Assembly: GCA_029747015.1 (NCBI GenBank)
Contig: JAKOGI010002991.1
Coordinates: 1-64,000, forward strand
Origin: Carnegiea gigantea
Taxonomy: Eukaryota > Streptophyta > Magnoliopsida > Caryophyllales > Cactaceae
Direction of reading: 5' to 3'
DNA length: 64,000 nt
Shown piece after piece: positions 34,246 through 47,146 of this stretch. The notes beneath the pieces were generated by a model. It worked only from the letters and a program-made list of their open reading frames with translations, had not been told where the DNA came from and made no database searches. Every line of letters starts with the position of its first letter. Position 1 is the first letter of the stretch. The position numbers and the translations under genes are program-made.

Positions 34246-35823
34246 TGCTTAACGACCGACGATCCCCGGGGGACTTATCACTGCTCGCAACTCCCGCATG
34301 AATGGTTCGACTTTGTTTGCTGGATATTTATTTTTATTCATTTTCCAAAGTGACTATTAATTTTTTTATTTTTTATTTTTTTTTTGAAATCAGAAGATAG
34401 CAAATTTATAGGACTATATCAGGAAATTATATCTATGTACTGATGTAAGTCCTTGGCCAGCATCCTTGGCCAAAATAGGGCCTAGTCGCCCAATCTTGAT
34501 CCTTGGCAGTGAATGTTGCCTATTCCAAGAAGACGCCAACTTGACTAATCTAGGAACACGAGGTAGGGCATAGTTTCTGGCCAAGATAACTTCACTGTGC
34601 TCAATTAAAATTGTTATGCCAAACGATAAAATAAAAAAGCAATAAAAATAAAATATGTAAACAATTAAATAATTGCTAGAGTCGTAAGTGAGTTTTAGGA
34701 AAAACTTACAAACTGCAATTACTTTTTCGAAGTGAAGCATAATCGATAAGGACAATCGAAGCGACACCCGAAGGGACAGCTAATTTCGATCAAAAAAGAT
34801 TTTCAAAAGGCCACCGAGTAATCCCTAGTATAAGGACCATCTTGACTGCTTATTCTAGAACTGACAATATAGATTCAAGGGCAGTGGTATGATGATATAA
34901 TGGGGTGCATCACATCACCACTCATCATCATTAACGGTCTCTACTATTCAATATTAGAAATCAAAACATTAATCACACTATCACACAATCTTGTAGCAAA
35001 TTAGTATGAATCAACATTAATAATGCAAAAAATACAATTTTCAGTCCAACAAGAGCAAAAGTAAAGTAAACAAATTATAGCGGCAGGGGAACTACCTAAA
35101 GATTACATCTTTAGCAATTGTAAAACCATAAATCATAAACGAAAGATCATGTAGAAGAGTAAGAGAATGAAAGAAATTATGCCCTCAAAATAACCCGTCT
35201 GATTTACCTGTGAGCGCAACAAAGTAGCACCTTTTCTTGTTAAACCTTTAAGCGCTCAGTGGAAAACTTAGGATTTCACCATTCTAGTTTCTAGTATCTC
35301 ACTACCAAAAATCTGTCGTAATTTTTCAATTCTCTCATAATGACAATCTCTAGTGTCTAGCTTATATGCATTGACTGATGCCTAATTGATGCGAATTGGC
35401 TTATCGTAACCACTGGAAGTAACCCTTCTTTTTATAACGGCTGAATAGACTTACTTAGTCTAGGAAAAGGAGACTGACTGTTAGTCTTATTAGGCTTAGT
35501 CTTAATAGGTTCGCTAATTTAACTAGAAGTCTAACTAATTAATCGTGATAGACTAATCAGCCTCAGACTAGAATATGATTAATTAAGCAGACTCAATTTC
35601 GGAATGAGAGAAAGCATGGGAAATAGGCCGAGCTCCCTAGTGGCGAACCTACCAGTTTAGCTTGAGCTGGCCCAATTGGCCTACTTACTCGTGCGCTCTT
35701 ATTGGACCTTATTCTACTAATTGGAATCTTTTTTTAGTTTGCTGGGTCCCCAGGTCCATAACATTGGGGTATTATTTTTACATTGGCCAATTAAAATACA
35801 CATGTTATTTTTAGGCACTTACA
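34246..35823 (-). repeat. 3' LTR of E_A
   Basis: Minus strand begins TGTAAGTGCCTAAAAATAAC (right edge 35823, exact because the polypurine tract follows). The left edge, TGCTTAACGACC at 34246, is by alignment to the 5' LTR and may be a few bases off. It matches the reverse complement of the E_B LTRs, for instance the TGATGATGAGTGGTGATG region. Confidence 0.8.
35429..35436 (-). promoter_or_regulatory. Candidate TATA box, E_A LTR
   Basis: TATAAAAA on the minus strand; the E_B 5' LTR has TATAAATA in the equivalent part of the LTR. Confidence 0.5.
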
Positions 35824-36289
35824 ATTAACCCACTCTTTGATCGAGCCTAAGTAAGGAAGTGGTCAAAGTAATAGTCTTCATTCGTAGATGCTTGTCTTGC
35901 TATGCTGATGTGATACCTAAACCTAGCCATTGTGGGTCCTGAAATTTAGGGTCCACCAACTTTCATCGTGACGATGGCCTAATGATGGTCCATTGTGCCA
36001 AGCCAGCAGTGTTTATTGAAATGTCCCATTTTGATGAGAGCTAGCGGTTGTCCCATTGTGTCGAGAGTTAGCGGGTTCTTAATTTTATCCTTTTGATAGA
36101 GTAGCAGACCTTTCACTGGTCCAGCGGATATGTGAATTTATTTTTGTCAGCAAATTCACAGAACTCTCGCCGATGTAATGGACTTGTGAAGTTACCCTTA
36201 TCGATGGATTAGAGGGCCTTTCATCGGTCTAGTAGACCTTGACTTGTTAAATGTTCAATTATACCGGGAGCCATCGGTGAACCTTAGTG

Positions 36290-36515
36290 GCGTGGATGCC
36301 TAAAGATCTATGGCAAAATCTCTAAGAATTTGGTGGTGCCTGAGCCTGAAGACCTATGGCTAGATCCCTCTGAACTTAGTAAGTGTTTAAGCTTGAAGAC
36401 CTATTAGCAATATCCATGTGATCTTGTTGGCATGTGAGCCTGAAGACCTATAGCCAAATCTTTATGAACTTATTGGCATTTGAGCCTGTAGATTGATCCT
36501 TGAGGACCTTATGGC
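36290..36515. repeat. ~55-60-bp tandem repeat in the E_A 3' region
   Basis: Four to five diverged units with the core GAGCCTGAAGACCTATGGC. The equivalent, in opposite orientation, is at about 46170-46380 in E_B. Confidence 0.7.
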
Positions 36516-37479
36516 ATGAGATATTGAGATGTTAAATCTTCAATTTTGACCTTTTTACTGCTCGGGTGCTGAAGTCATCTCTTTCTTATGGGAGCCTATC
36601 GAATGTTAAGATAAAGAGGATGAGGTGTCCTATATGACTATATCCCCTTGAACTTGGTTACATGATAGGGTTGATGCCCTGGCCAATGATGTTACTAAAA
36701 AACCCACTTTGAGGTTGGACCCTCCACTTTGACTGGCTCTGATTAAGGCAAGGGTTAAAGTATAAATGTCTTATATGATAGTTATTGATGTCGTCTTAAG
36801 AACCTTTGATGTAGATTCATGGATAACTAGGTTGTGTGCCCTTCCTATAGGATCACTATGAAGGCGGACTACACTCTTCTCAATCCATGGTTTCAAGTAT
36901 CAAGATGAAGGAGGTCTAGTAAATAGGTTAAAGACCCATGTATTGACACATGTGATTGCTAGCTTAGGTTAGGCTATGCATGTATGTTAAGCGTGTAGAC
37001 TTATTTGACCTGAATGTGCTGACTGTATAGACATGTAATATCCTAACTTTATATATATATAGGTAAAGGTATCATGCTAAGTTTGGGGTCCATTGGATAA
37101 GGCCCGATTCGGGTGTATGTGATTGATGGGCTAAGGCTTGGTGATGGTCTCTAGCTCAGGTTGCAACATATCATAGATGATGAGTAAAAAGTTGCATGAT
37201 TGGTGGGTTAGGCCGGGTCATGGGGTATGAATTACACAGGATAGAAAATCTTTCCATTAATGGAAGAGTAACCTTTAATTTTGCATTAAATTCTTTTGTT
37301 CTAAAGAAGCGCCCAATTTTGCTAGTTCTGCCTAGAGTAGTCTCTATCTTATGTGAAGAATATGGTATCTCCTTGGTGGGAAATGTCTACCATAATGCTT
37401 TTTGTCCTTAAAAACCAAGGTTTTATTTCCACTCTTCTTTAGCCTGGTCCACCTTTCTAGGTTTTCAGCCCAGCCACTC

Positions 37480-37506
37480 TCTCCTCTCTCTCTCTCTCTC
37501 TCTCTC
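37480..37506. repeat. CT microsatellite
   Basis: About 11 CT units; the antiparallel GA run of E_B is at 44481-44507, so the repeat belonged to their common ancestor. Confidence 0.9.
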
Positions 37507-38228
37507 CCCCATCTAAAAAGAGTAAAGGACTCAATTGGGTTGCTTCTTTATGTAAAAGAATCTTCGTGGTTAGGCCTCAAATGGGTTACCGACATATCTA
37601 ATGTGGATTCAGGCCAGTTGTAGTTTGAGAGTAAGAATATACAGCGTAAAGGAGGGATGTCTCCAAAAGGCCTTTTAAATATGGGCCTTATAGTTAGGGT
37701 ACCAAAGAAAGGGAAATGACGTAAATGCTCAAATAACCCTTATGAAACCCTCGAATATGCATGGATAAGAGGTTACTGTGAATCACCAATGTCTCTTTTC
37801 CTCTTCTTTTCAAGCTATCTATTTTTTCTTTTCTTCTTCTGCTTTATTCTATTTTTTTCTATTTTTTTCTTCTCTTTGGGTGGCCCCTTTTGGTCCGAGC
37901 TGTCCTTTTTTATTACTAATTTTGATGTCACCCATAACACTCCCCCACTTCATGGTTAGGTTAGGTGTGGTTATGAAAAAGGGCTCAGATGAAGGCTTAA
38001 AGGGATTTCAAGTGTTGACTTATTAGGTTTGACAAAGGTTTTAATGTAGTTTATGAAAGGAGGCCTCATGTCCTAGGCATGTCCCTTAAAGCTACATGAC
38101 TTATTGTAAAGAAATTTCGAATCTTTCCTTTTTTCAGATGATGGATTAAAATCCTTAGTCTCTATTTTTTTATTTTATTTTGCTACCTCTCATTTTGCCT
38201 TGCTCGCCTTTTGCGATTTCCGAGCTAA

Positions 38229-38233
38229 CCCTT
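38229..38233. repeat. Target-site duplication CCCTT (left of E_B)
   Basis: CCCTT precedes TGTCAACGCC here and follows the E_B 3' LTR at 48906-48910. Confidence 0.9.
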
Positions 38234-40114
38234 TGTCAACGCCAAAAATTCGCATTCTATTTCATATTCCCTGAAGACAAAAATTTATACCCAAACTTGT
38301 GTACTTAGGCCCAACAGATTCATCCTTGAATTTGAGTCTAAAAGGTTAGTAAAGCACAAGAAGCCAAAATTAACCCAAATTAATAATGTTTGGCATCCAA
38401 TTGAGATCTACTATAGGGAATATAAAATTATGGAGTTTAAGCGTCAACATTCCTCATTAAATAAGCTTTCCAATGGCATATTACGTACCAATGTCCGATG
38501 AGGAATGGAAAAGGTGTAAGCCGAATATGTGAGCTTGTGCTGGAAATGACATATGTTCACTATTTTATTAATGTCCTACCCAAAACTTTTCTAAGGTTAT
38601 GAAATTAGTTTTGTTATAAAATTGACTCAATAGGAATTCAAGGAAAAAAAGAATCACTGAAAGTGGAGATCAGATGTGAAAGTTATGGCTGAAACAAATT
38701 AGGTTATCTACAGTCCAGCCCAGGAACCCAGGTAGGTTCCTGCCTCTAGGAATGTGTCGTGTCCTCTAGATGGAAACCCATCTAGGCTTCGTCTCTTCGA
38801 GTCCTTTTTAGCTAAACAGGATTAATTAACTGGAGTTCTAGTATGATTAGTTTATCAAGACTAAGTACTGAGAATCCTAGCTGAATTAGCGTACCTATTT
38901 AGATTAACCATAATAAGACTAGGACTAGGACTAGGTCTCTTATTTCTAAATCGATTCAAACTATCCCCTCAATCATTATAAATAGGGAGCAACCCCTAGA
39001 GGTGAGAGATATCAATTGGCATGCATCAAATTAGCATGAATTAGGAATGAACTAGAGGCATCAAATTAGTTAGAGCATCAAAGCACATCAAAATAATTAG
39101 AGAGAGGAGAGCATTAAAATTAAGCAAAGAAATACTACACACATTAGAGACAGAGAATCGGGTTAACTATTAAAAAGGCGCCACTTTTCTGGGTTCCCAG
39201 GTAAATTAGGTGGATTATCCTGAGAGCAAAAATTCTATCTTTCCCTGCTTTTCTACTCCTTCCTCTTTTATGATTTTTGATGGTGAATTACCAAAAATAT
39301 AGTCTTCAGGTGGTTTCCTGTCTCCTGTAATTTATTTCTTTAACTGTTGTTTGCATTAGACTAAAGTTTGTACCATTTTGCATTATTATATGAATGATTC
39401 TAATTGGTTGCATGGATGTATGTTAGTATGTTTAACTTTTAATTTCCCATATTAATTAGTAGAGGGTGTCAGTGATGATGGGCAGTGACAGGGTGCATTC
39501 CATCACTTCACTATACCATTGCCCCGAATCTAGAACCTCAGCTCCTGATGAAGAAGTTAGGATAGGTCTCCACACTAGCAATTGCTTAGGGCCTTTCTAA
39601 GAGTCTTTTGAAGTAGCTTCGATTTATCCCTATGGTGTCCCTATCTATATGATCTGCCTTAGAAGGTGTTATGGTTTGTAAGTTTTCCTACAACTCACCA
39701 GGACTCTATTTAGCTAAAGGCTAATTCTTTACTATTTTAATTTTGCATTTGTTCCTGCACTGAAAGGCCAAAGGAAAACAAACAGGGATCTAGGTAATAG
39801 AATCTGCTTGTACCCAAATCAGCAGACCTAACCTGACCCAGGAACCTACTCAGGATCCTAGATCAGGCCTGCATCCTAGCTCTTGGTCAGGATGAGGAAA
39901 CTACCAAGACCTCAGTCTAGTAGACATAGACCTGGTCCTGCACAAGGAACCCAGCAAGGTTCTTTGCCCAGGCCCATTCTCTATGAACATGTAGCCCAGC
40001 ACCGCATAAACTTGTAATATAACAATAAAAAAATAAAAAACTTATCATTTCTAGAAAACGTAAAACTACTTAGCACACATGCCTAGTCATTCGCTAGGGA
40101 TTTGGATCCTTACG
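38234..40114 (+). repeat. 5' LTR of E_B
   Basis: TGTCAACGCCAAAAATTCGC...GGATCCTTACG. It is directly followed by the primer-binding site. The sister LTR differs at many sites and lacks a ~120-150-bp block found here around 39620-39770. Confidence 0.87.
38977..38984 (+). promoter_or_regulatory. TATA box in the E_B 5' LTR
   Basis: TATAAATA followed by GGGAGCAACCCC. In the 3' LTR the equivalent reads TACAAATA. Confidence 0.6.
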
Positions 40115-40134
40115 TTGGCAACTCCACTAGGGAC
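40115..40134 (+). promoter_or_regulatory. Primer-binding site of E_B, Tat/Ogre type
   Basis: TTGGCAACTCCACTAGGGAC, close to the TGGCGACTCCACTGGGGA site of Tat/Ogre elements (usually assigned to tRNA-Arg). It abuts the LTR. Confidence 0.8.
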
Positions 40135-42540
40135 GGTTTTTAAAGAGGGAAAGATTCAAAATTCAATATGGGAAATTATCTTAATTATACTTGTATTAGG
40201 TATCTTTGCATTAAAAGATGCTGCTTACCGAGGATCAACATCTCTAGGCGAAACCCTGATTTTACTTCACAGGAAAGTCGTTGGCCACTCGATGGCTCAA
40301 TTTAGACTTCCGACTGGGCAAACACACCTACTCATGACATACGTTTCTAGTCTGTAAGACTCGAGGAAGCACACAAAATGTCTAGTCATACCATGTATCT
40401 AGTGGCATACAAAGAGTTGGGGCATGAGAAGACTATTCGAAACCAAACCTAAAAGCTCTGTAACATAAAACTCTTATCTCGGTTAGAACTCATGTGTATA
40501 ACTTGGAATGCAACGTTACTTTGTGTGATTTAACTGTTTCTTAGCCCCAAAGACTATGCATTAATACTGTGAATCCATGCGAGCCCAGCCTAGGAAAAGA
40601 CTGAGCCTAGGAATCGGATTATGAGCCAAGAAGGTTTTGGCCAATTAAGTCCTGGTAGAACTCCTGATCTAGAATCTGAAAAGGATTCTAATTTCAGTTT
40701 GGAGTACTAGTTTTAGACAAACAAAGGAGTCTAGGAATTGAGGTAGGAACCAAAATGATTTTTGAGCTAATTCAGGCCTAATAGGACTCTTGATCTAGAA
40801 GCTATAAAGGATTCTAACCCCAGTCTAGAAAACTAGTTTTGGCCAAATCTAAAGTCTTAAGAGTTGGATCAGGCACTGAAAGTGATTTTTAGGCCAATCG
40901 AGTCCTAGTAAGATTCTTAATCTAGAATATAAGAAAGGTTCTAATTCTAATATAGAAGTATCAGGTGTGGTTAAAAAAAAATTATTGATCGGGATTTTAA
41001 AAAAAAAAAAAAGAAGAAATTGGTAGTCTGCGTCTGGGGCCAAAGGGGAGGCTATATTTAGCCCAGAACCTGATCAGGATCCCTTAGGGTCCAACTACTA
41101 GGGTTCATCAATTGGCATACATAGAGTCATATAGGGAGTCAAAATTTAAAAAAAGGGTAAGTTTGGGTCTGATTAGAACCCAGCTGAGATCCAGTTAGGT
41201 TAGGTCTTTTATCCCTTTAGAGTATGCATTAATTCATAAGCATGAAACTGAAATTCTGGGCTCTCAATGTTAGCACTAGGTCCATAAATCAAAAATAGTT
41301 TTATTTAGGCTCTGTTTGGTCTTTAGAAAGTTTAGTAGAAAGAAAGTTGAGGGGAAAAAAAATGTGAAGGAAAAAAAAGTAGGGAGAAATTGAGTTTTTT
41401 TTCTCTTGTTTGGATTGATAAAAAATACAAGAATTTGGATGAGGAATTTGAATGTTGATGAATTACTTGAATCATATTGATATCATCTAAATAGTGCTAG
41501 GTTAGAGGCGGTCGAAATTTATTTTGGGAAATTTATTTTGGGAACCTTTCCCAAACTTTCCTCACAATTTTATAAGGAAAATTTCATTAATTGTTTGTAA
41601 TTATTTTTCCGCCTAATTTTCCTCCATTTTTTTTTCTTTGTAATTTTTTGTAAACCAAACACAAGACAAAAAGTTACTTTCCCAAATGGTTTTCTTTCCA
41701 CCCAATTTTTCAAGGTCTAAATAGAGCCTTAGGTTCTTAGTACATCAATTGTAGGATACTTGAGGTCAAAGATTCATGCATTTTTAAGCCTCATCATGTA
41801 TAGTCTATGAGTTCATCTAAGCCCAAGATGCATACTATGGCCCGTTAGACCTTTAGAACACAGGCCCAATTTAGGTTGCATCTAATCTTGTATCATATTT
41901 ATAATGCATAAGTCCAAGTAAGACCTAGATATCCCATGCACAAGTTCACGATCTAAGCATCATATTTCCTAGATCTAGGTTACCTATATGAGTCTATTTA
42001 GATATAGTCATGCGCCAAAAGTAGCCTATTCTAGGCAAACTAAACAGCAATCATACTTAGGTTAGTATAGGCATGTGATTCATCTTAGAAAGACTTGAGT
42101 GCGACGTAGGCTTATAAGTCAGCTCTCTAAGCCCAACTTAAGACCTAATCTAAGACAAAGCCCAATTTCAGCCTAAAACCTCATATCTTAACCCCATTTC
42201 ACCCTAAACCTTTAAGCATATCAAGCCATTGTCTCCTTTTCTTGAAATTGCAAGTCATTAATCATTTCCTTTAACCCATATCTAGCATGATTGACCACTT
42301 ATAACATTCCACGTCTCTAAGTCGTCACCTTCTTGCTTAGGATAAAGAAGACAAAGAAGGCAATGAGTGGAGTTCACAAACTAAGAAACTTCTATCCCAA
42401 GAAGAGTCTAAAGAAACTCTACCTATTGGGTTAAAAATAAAGTCCAAGTCTAAGTCTAACACAATACCTATTTTGATGGCTAGGAATGGTAATAAGGTAG
42501 CCCAAATTCTGAAGATGGTAGAAAAATACAAATTAGACTG
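40135..42540 (+). other. E_B 5' leader
   Basis: Long noncoding leader, colinear with the reverse complement of E_A leader pieces at 51800-52143, 61084-61198 and 62128-63238. It holds a MITE at 41308-41728 and an A-rich run near 40984. The conserved stretches are rich in GGCCTA/TAGGCC-like words. Confidence 0.65.
41308..41728. mobile_element. Tourist-like (PIF/Harbinger) MITE
   Basis: 421 bp, TIR GGCTCTGTTTGGTCTTTAGA against GGCTCTATTTAGACCTTGAA, flanked by TTA on both sides (41305-41307, 41729-41731). E_A has the unfilled site near 62165 (AAGAACCTAAATGAGC). No coding capacity. Confidence 0.85.
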
Positions 42541-43440
42541 GATGAGAGTGAGAACAATATAGAACTAATGGCCACTACCCTCCAAATTATTATTAACGGC
42601 GCCTCAAAGGAATAAGGTGAGAAACCTCACGATGGAGGATAGGAAGATAACAAGAAGAAGTGCAGAAAAGGAGAGAAGAACACTACTCAAATCGATCCAC
42701 GAGTAGATCGAATAAAACAACTGCTAAGGGACTCTTCCATGTTCACTAATTATTTTAATGATTATGCGGGATTCACTCCTAGCCCAAAAGGAAAACTACC
42801 CCCAAAATTCACTATGGCAGACATCAAGTTCCATGGAACTGAAAATCCTGACTATCATATGTGGAATTTTCTTTAGTGCAATGATGCTAAAAGAAATTGA
42901 CAAGGACATCTTCCATATCATATTTTCTTGGATGTTCGACAAGGATTTAATGAGGAGGGGTAATACTACAAACCCACAAAATGTCACAAACTAGAATGAT
43001 CTCTATAAGGAATATTTACATTAGTATTTATATAATACTGACCTACCAATTATACGCAGAGACTGAGAGTTAACTAAGTAGAAGCAAAAGGAAAGCTTTC
43101 ATGACTTTTTTACTTGATGGAGGGCAAAAGTCACCTATATGACTAACCGACCCTCAGAGGCTAATCAAGCAAGATTGTTCATCAGAAACCTCCAGCCCAC
43201 ATACAGATAGCACCTGTCATTCATGCCATTTGAAAACTTCACTACACTGACGACTGAAGGCATGCTGTTAGGGAAAGAATTAGCTAGGGAGGTGCTTGCC
43301 AAGACCGGTAGCAATTGAGAGGGAAACTATTAGAATATTGACAAGAAAGACAAAGACCCCACAAGTAAGGAGGTGCATGCTCTAGATAGCTATGCCAAAT
43401 ACATACCTATTGGAACGACCCATGAAGGGTAAGAGCCTGC
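42540..43440 (+). pseudogene. gag: E_B gag pseudogene
   Basis: Capsid-like protein of the element. Readable parts in order: QIDPRVDRIKQLLRDSSMF (42690), KGKLPPKFTMADIKFHGTEN (42785), then after a shift near 42880 EIDKDIFHIIFSWMFDKDL, then SFHDFFT and WRAKVTYMTNRPSEANQARL (43105-43170), FIRNLQPTYR and HLSFMPFENFTTLTTEGM. The order is that of Retrotrans_gag. There are at least six stops and two frameshifts. The same protein is found antiparallel in E_A. No zinc knuckle or protease is recognisable downstream. Confidence 0.82.
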
Positions 43441-44480
43441 TTGGCTTGCATGATGACATTCCAGCCACTAAAGCGAAAAGTGGGGCCTATCTATTCACAT
43501 AATGAGGATGGTTGAATCTAGGACCAAAAAGCACCATACAAGTGACCGTGAGTTCTATTAAATTTAGAAGATGTGATGTGTCCTAAACCATAGTCATGTT
43601 GTTGAGTCATAGAGTCACTCACTTTCCTTTTTGTCATAAATCTAAGTCTGATGTAACCTTGATTTACTAATAAAATCTCTCCTCCATTAGTTGTTTTGCA
43701 TATTCTGATATTCTTTTTTATGGAATGTTTATGTCCTATGACAAACTGAGGTGGAAAAAAAAAAGAAGGGGAAAAAAAGAAAAGAAAAGGAGGGGCTAGC
43801 TTGAAAACTTGAAAAGGCAAGCTAGCCAAAAGGAGAGAAAGAAAAATTAAAAAAAAAAAGACTAAGGATTCTAATCCATTATTTGAAGAAGGAAAAAATT
43901 AGAAATAAACCATGTAGATTTAAGGATATACTAGGATAGGAGGCCTCCTTTGGCCACCCACATTAATACCTTTTATTCAACTGGATAAATTTCCACCTGG
44001 AACCGTTTTTGAGCCTTCAAATAAGCCTATTTCTTTGCTAACTTCATCTAACCTAACCAAGGAATAGGAGTTAGTTATAGGCGATCTTAATATGAATTAG
44101 AAATTTTTAAAAAAGTTTGGACCAAACGGTCCCGTCCAAAAAAAACAAACAAACAAAGAAGAAGGGTTTGAAAACAAGAACAATAAGAAAAGAAAGGAAA
44201 ACTTATTGGTTTAGGATAAACTTCATTGCCCATGCATACTTAGGAATTTTATAAGGGTTGCTTGAGCCTTTATGCTGATTCCCTTCCTTTCGCTTCCTAA
44301 CCCAAAGGCCTACCTTAAAAAGTCCGCCTAGAGGCATTTATCCGTTAAGCTACGTGTTCTTATTCTTAAACTACGACTGGCCTGATTCCACATTGGATAC
44401 ATGAGTAATCCCTGTGAGGCCCAACTATAGAGATTCTTTTTCATAAAGAGACATCTTAATTAAGTTCTTTAGTCTCAAGA

Positions 44481-44507
44481 GAGAGACAGAGAGAGAGAGA
44501 GAGAGAG
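44481..44507. repeat. GA microsatellite
   Basis: About a dozen GA units with one AC change; partner of 37480-37506. Confidence 0.9.
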
Positions 44508-44927
44508 CAGCTGGCCGAAAACCTAAAAAGGCAGACCAGGCAAAAGGAGAATGAAATAAAACCTTTGTTTTTCAGGACAAAGAAGCATTTCATTATCTGT
44601 ATTCATCGAATCAGAGTTGAACCAACCATTGACCAACTTTACCATTACTTATCAATCAACATAGCCCCTAACACCATTCCATTCCTAAAATTTAGGATTC
44701 TTGGTCTCAACTATAACTATAAATTCAAGAGTGAATCCTCATTCCATATTCTTAGCCTTCTCAAATTAGCACTCACCCATTATGAAAGACATGGGCTCTG
44801 CTACATTTCCTGAGGGCTCTCTTTATGGTAAACATTTCCTAACAAGGAGATGATTCGTATTGAGCTAGTGGCTACTCTAGGCAACACCAACAAAAGTATC
44901 TTCCTAACATGGGAAGGATCACATTTA

Positions 44928-45204
44928 GGCCCTGTTCTTTTTGTTGGAAATTTTCAATTTACCAACTTCAATCCACTTTATAAAATTCAATAAAAAAAAT
45001 CAATTAAAACCCACTTCAGCCTAGTTTAATCTACTTCAACCAACTTCAGCTCACTCTTTTAACCAACTTCTACCCATCATATAAAAAATATATCAACTTC
45101 AACCCACTTCAGCCTACTTCAATGCACTTCAACCCAGTTCAACTCACTTCAACCCAATTTAACTCACTTTTCAACCCCTATTTTCCAACGAAAAGAATAA
45201 GCCC
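44928..45204. mobile_element. Tourist-like MITE with internal TTCAACCCA repeats
   Basis: 277 bp, TIR GGCCCTGTTCTTTTTGTTGG against GGGCTTATTCTTTTCGTTGG, TTA on both sides (44925-44927, 45205-45207). The interior is a degenerate ~10-bp repeat of CACTTCAACC. It is missing from the colinear part of E_A (around 37350). Confidence 0.83.
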
Positions 45205-46403
45205 TTACTTTACTTAATTGGGGGCTACTTCAACTAAAACTAGCAAAAGCATCTTAGCTATCACTATTATCTCAAATGTAGGGTTTCTTTTATAGTAAAC
45301 AGAAATTGGGCTTTTTCAGAACAGGAGCACTTTAATGCAAAATTAAAGGATACTCCATCCATTAAAAGAAAGATTCCCTATCTTGTGCAACTTATGACCC
45401 ATGACATGGCCTAACCCAAAGGTCGACTAATTTTTTACCCCTTATACTAGGCCACAGAGTATCACCGTGACTAACCTATGAGTTATATGTACCTTAATCG
45501 GGCCTTATCCAATGGACCCTAAACTTAGTATGAGACCTCTATACATACGAGTTTAGGTAATCGCATATTTGCATAGTCAGCATAGTCATACCTATGTAGT
45601 CAGCATAATCAAGTCTATATAGTTGTTATGACTATGCCTGCATAGTCCTACTTAGGCTAGTAAGTGCATATACATTAATTCATAAGTCTTTGGCATATTT
45701 GTTAGACATCCTCCACCCTAACCACTTAGGAACCCTTGATTAAAGAAGAGTGTAATAAGCCTACACAACGACTATAAAAGAAGGGCACACAATCCTAGTT
45801 AGCCATGAATCTACATCAAAGGTTCTCAAGACGACAAAAACAATTGTCATAAAAGACATTTATACTTTGACCATCACCTTAATTAGGCTTAGTCAAAGTG
45901 GGGACTCCAACCTCAAAGCGGGCTTTGCATAAGCATCAATCATCACAAAAGATATAAACCCTGTCAAGAACTTAAGGTCGAGATGATCTAGTCACAAATG
46001 ACACATCATCCTCTTTATCTTTATAAAAAGGATGCCTCATCATCCAGGACATCTTCACATTCTATAGTCTACCATCAGAAAGAGCTCACTTCGATGCCTA
46101 AGCGACTTAAAAAAGGGGGTCAAACTTGAAGGTTTGACATCTCAATATCTCATGTCATGAAGTCCTCAAGGATCAACCATCATGCTCAAATGCCAAATAG
46201 TTCACAGGGATCTATCCACAGTTCTTTAGGCTCAAACCCCATCAATCTGACTAAAAGGTGTTCAAGCCTCAGCACATCTAAGTTTACAAGGATCTGGTTA
46301 TAGGCCTTCATGCTCACATGCCGTCAAGTTCTCAAGAATCTGGTAACAGATCTTTAGGCTTCCATACCACTAAGGTCTCACTGCTAGCTCACGACACAAT
46401 GAC

Positions 46404-47060
46404 CATCATTGGTCACCGTCACAACGAAAGTTGGTGGGTGCCAAGTCTCAGGACCCTCAGTAGCTAGGGGTTGATTTCTACATCATTGACCACTGTCACA
46501 GTGAAAGTTGATAGGTGCCCAGCCTCATGACCCCTAGAGCCAGGCTTGCATTTCTAACATCAACCACAATCACGGTGAAAGTTGACGAGTGCTAAGTTTA
46601 AGGACCTTCAGCAGACAGGCTTGGATTTCTATATCATCGGCCACCATCATGATGAAGGTTGGAAGGCGACAAGTCTTAGGATCCTCATCGACTAGGCTTA
46701 GATTTCCACATCATTGGCCACTGTCATGATGAAGTTGGCAAGCGCTAAGTCTCAGGATCTTCAGTGGCTAAGCTTGGATTTCTAGCAATAGCCACCATCA
46801 CGGCGAAAGTTGGTGTTCATCAAATCTCATAACCCTCACTGTTCAGACTTGGATTTCTAACATCAGTCACTATCACGGCGAAAGCTAGCAAGCGCCAAGT
46901 ATCAAGAACCTCAGCAGTCAGGCTGGGATTTCTAACATCGAGGAATGTCACGGCCAAAGTTAGCAGGTGTGAAGTCTTATGATCCTCAGTGCCTAGGCTT
47001 CATCATGAAAGTTAGTGGGCACTAAATCTTAGGACCTTAATGGCCAGGCTTGGATTTTAT
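46404..47060. repeat. ~76-bp tandem repeat, about eight units
   Basis: Unit starts near 46407, 46484, 46560, 46635, 46711, 46786, 46861 and 46936. The unit core is GGCCACCATCACGGCGAAAG followed by TTGGCAAGCGCCAAGTCTCA and GGACCCTCAGTGGCTAGGCT. Spacing of 75-77 bp is regular and the units are clearly diverged. Confidence 0.88.
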
Positions 47061-47131
47061 ATCATCAAAGTCAAATAGGCGATTACAAGTGAAGACTATT
47101 ACTTTGACCTTCGCCTTACCCAGGCTCCATC

Positions 47132-47146
47132 AAAGTGGGGGCTAAT
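47132..47146 (+). promoter_or_regulatory. Polypurine tract of E_B
   Basis: AAAGTGGGGGCTAAT directly before the LTR terminus TGTAGATGCC. Confidence 0.85.

Larger units (their letters stand above)
35824..38233 (-). other. E_A 3' noncoding region
   Basis: Starts with the polypurine-tract complement (AATTAACCCACTCTTTGATC). It is colinear with the reverse complement of about 44400-47146. It holds 4-5 units of a ~55-60-bp repeat (36290-36515, core GCCTGAAGACCTATGGC), only one or two of the 76-bp units that are expanded in E_B, and a CT microsatellite at 37480-37506. No protein-coding frame is conserved between the two copies here. Confidence 0.75.
43441..47131 (+). other. E_B 3' region without pol
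   Basis: Noncoding from the end of gag to the polypurine tract, holding a MITE (44928-45204), a GA microsatellite (44481-44507), the 55-60-bp repeat zone (46170-46380) and the 76-bp tandem repeat (46404-47060). E_A has the same order on the other strand. Confidence 0.75.
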
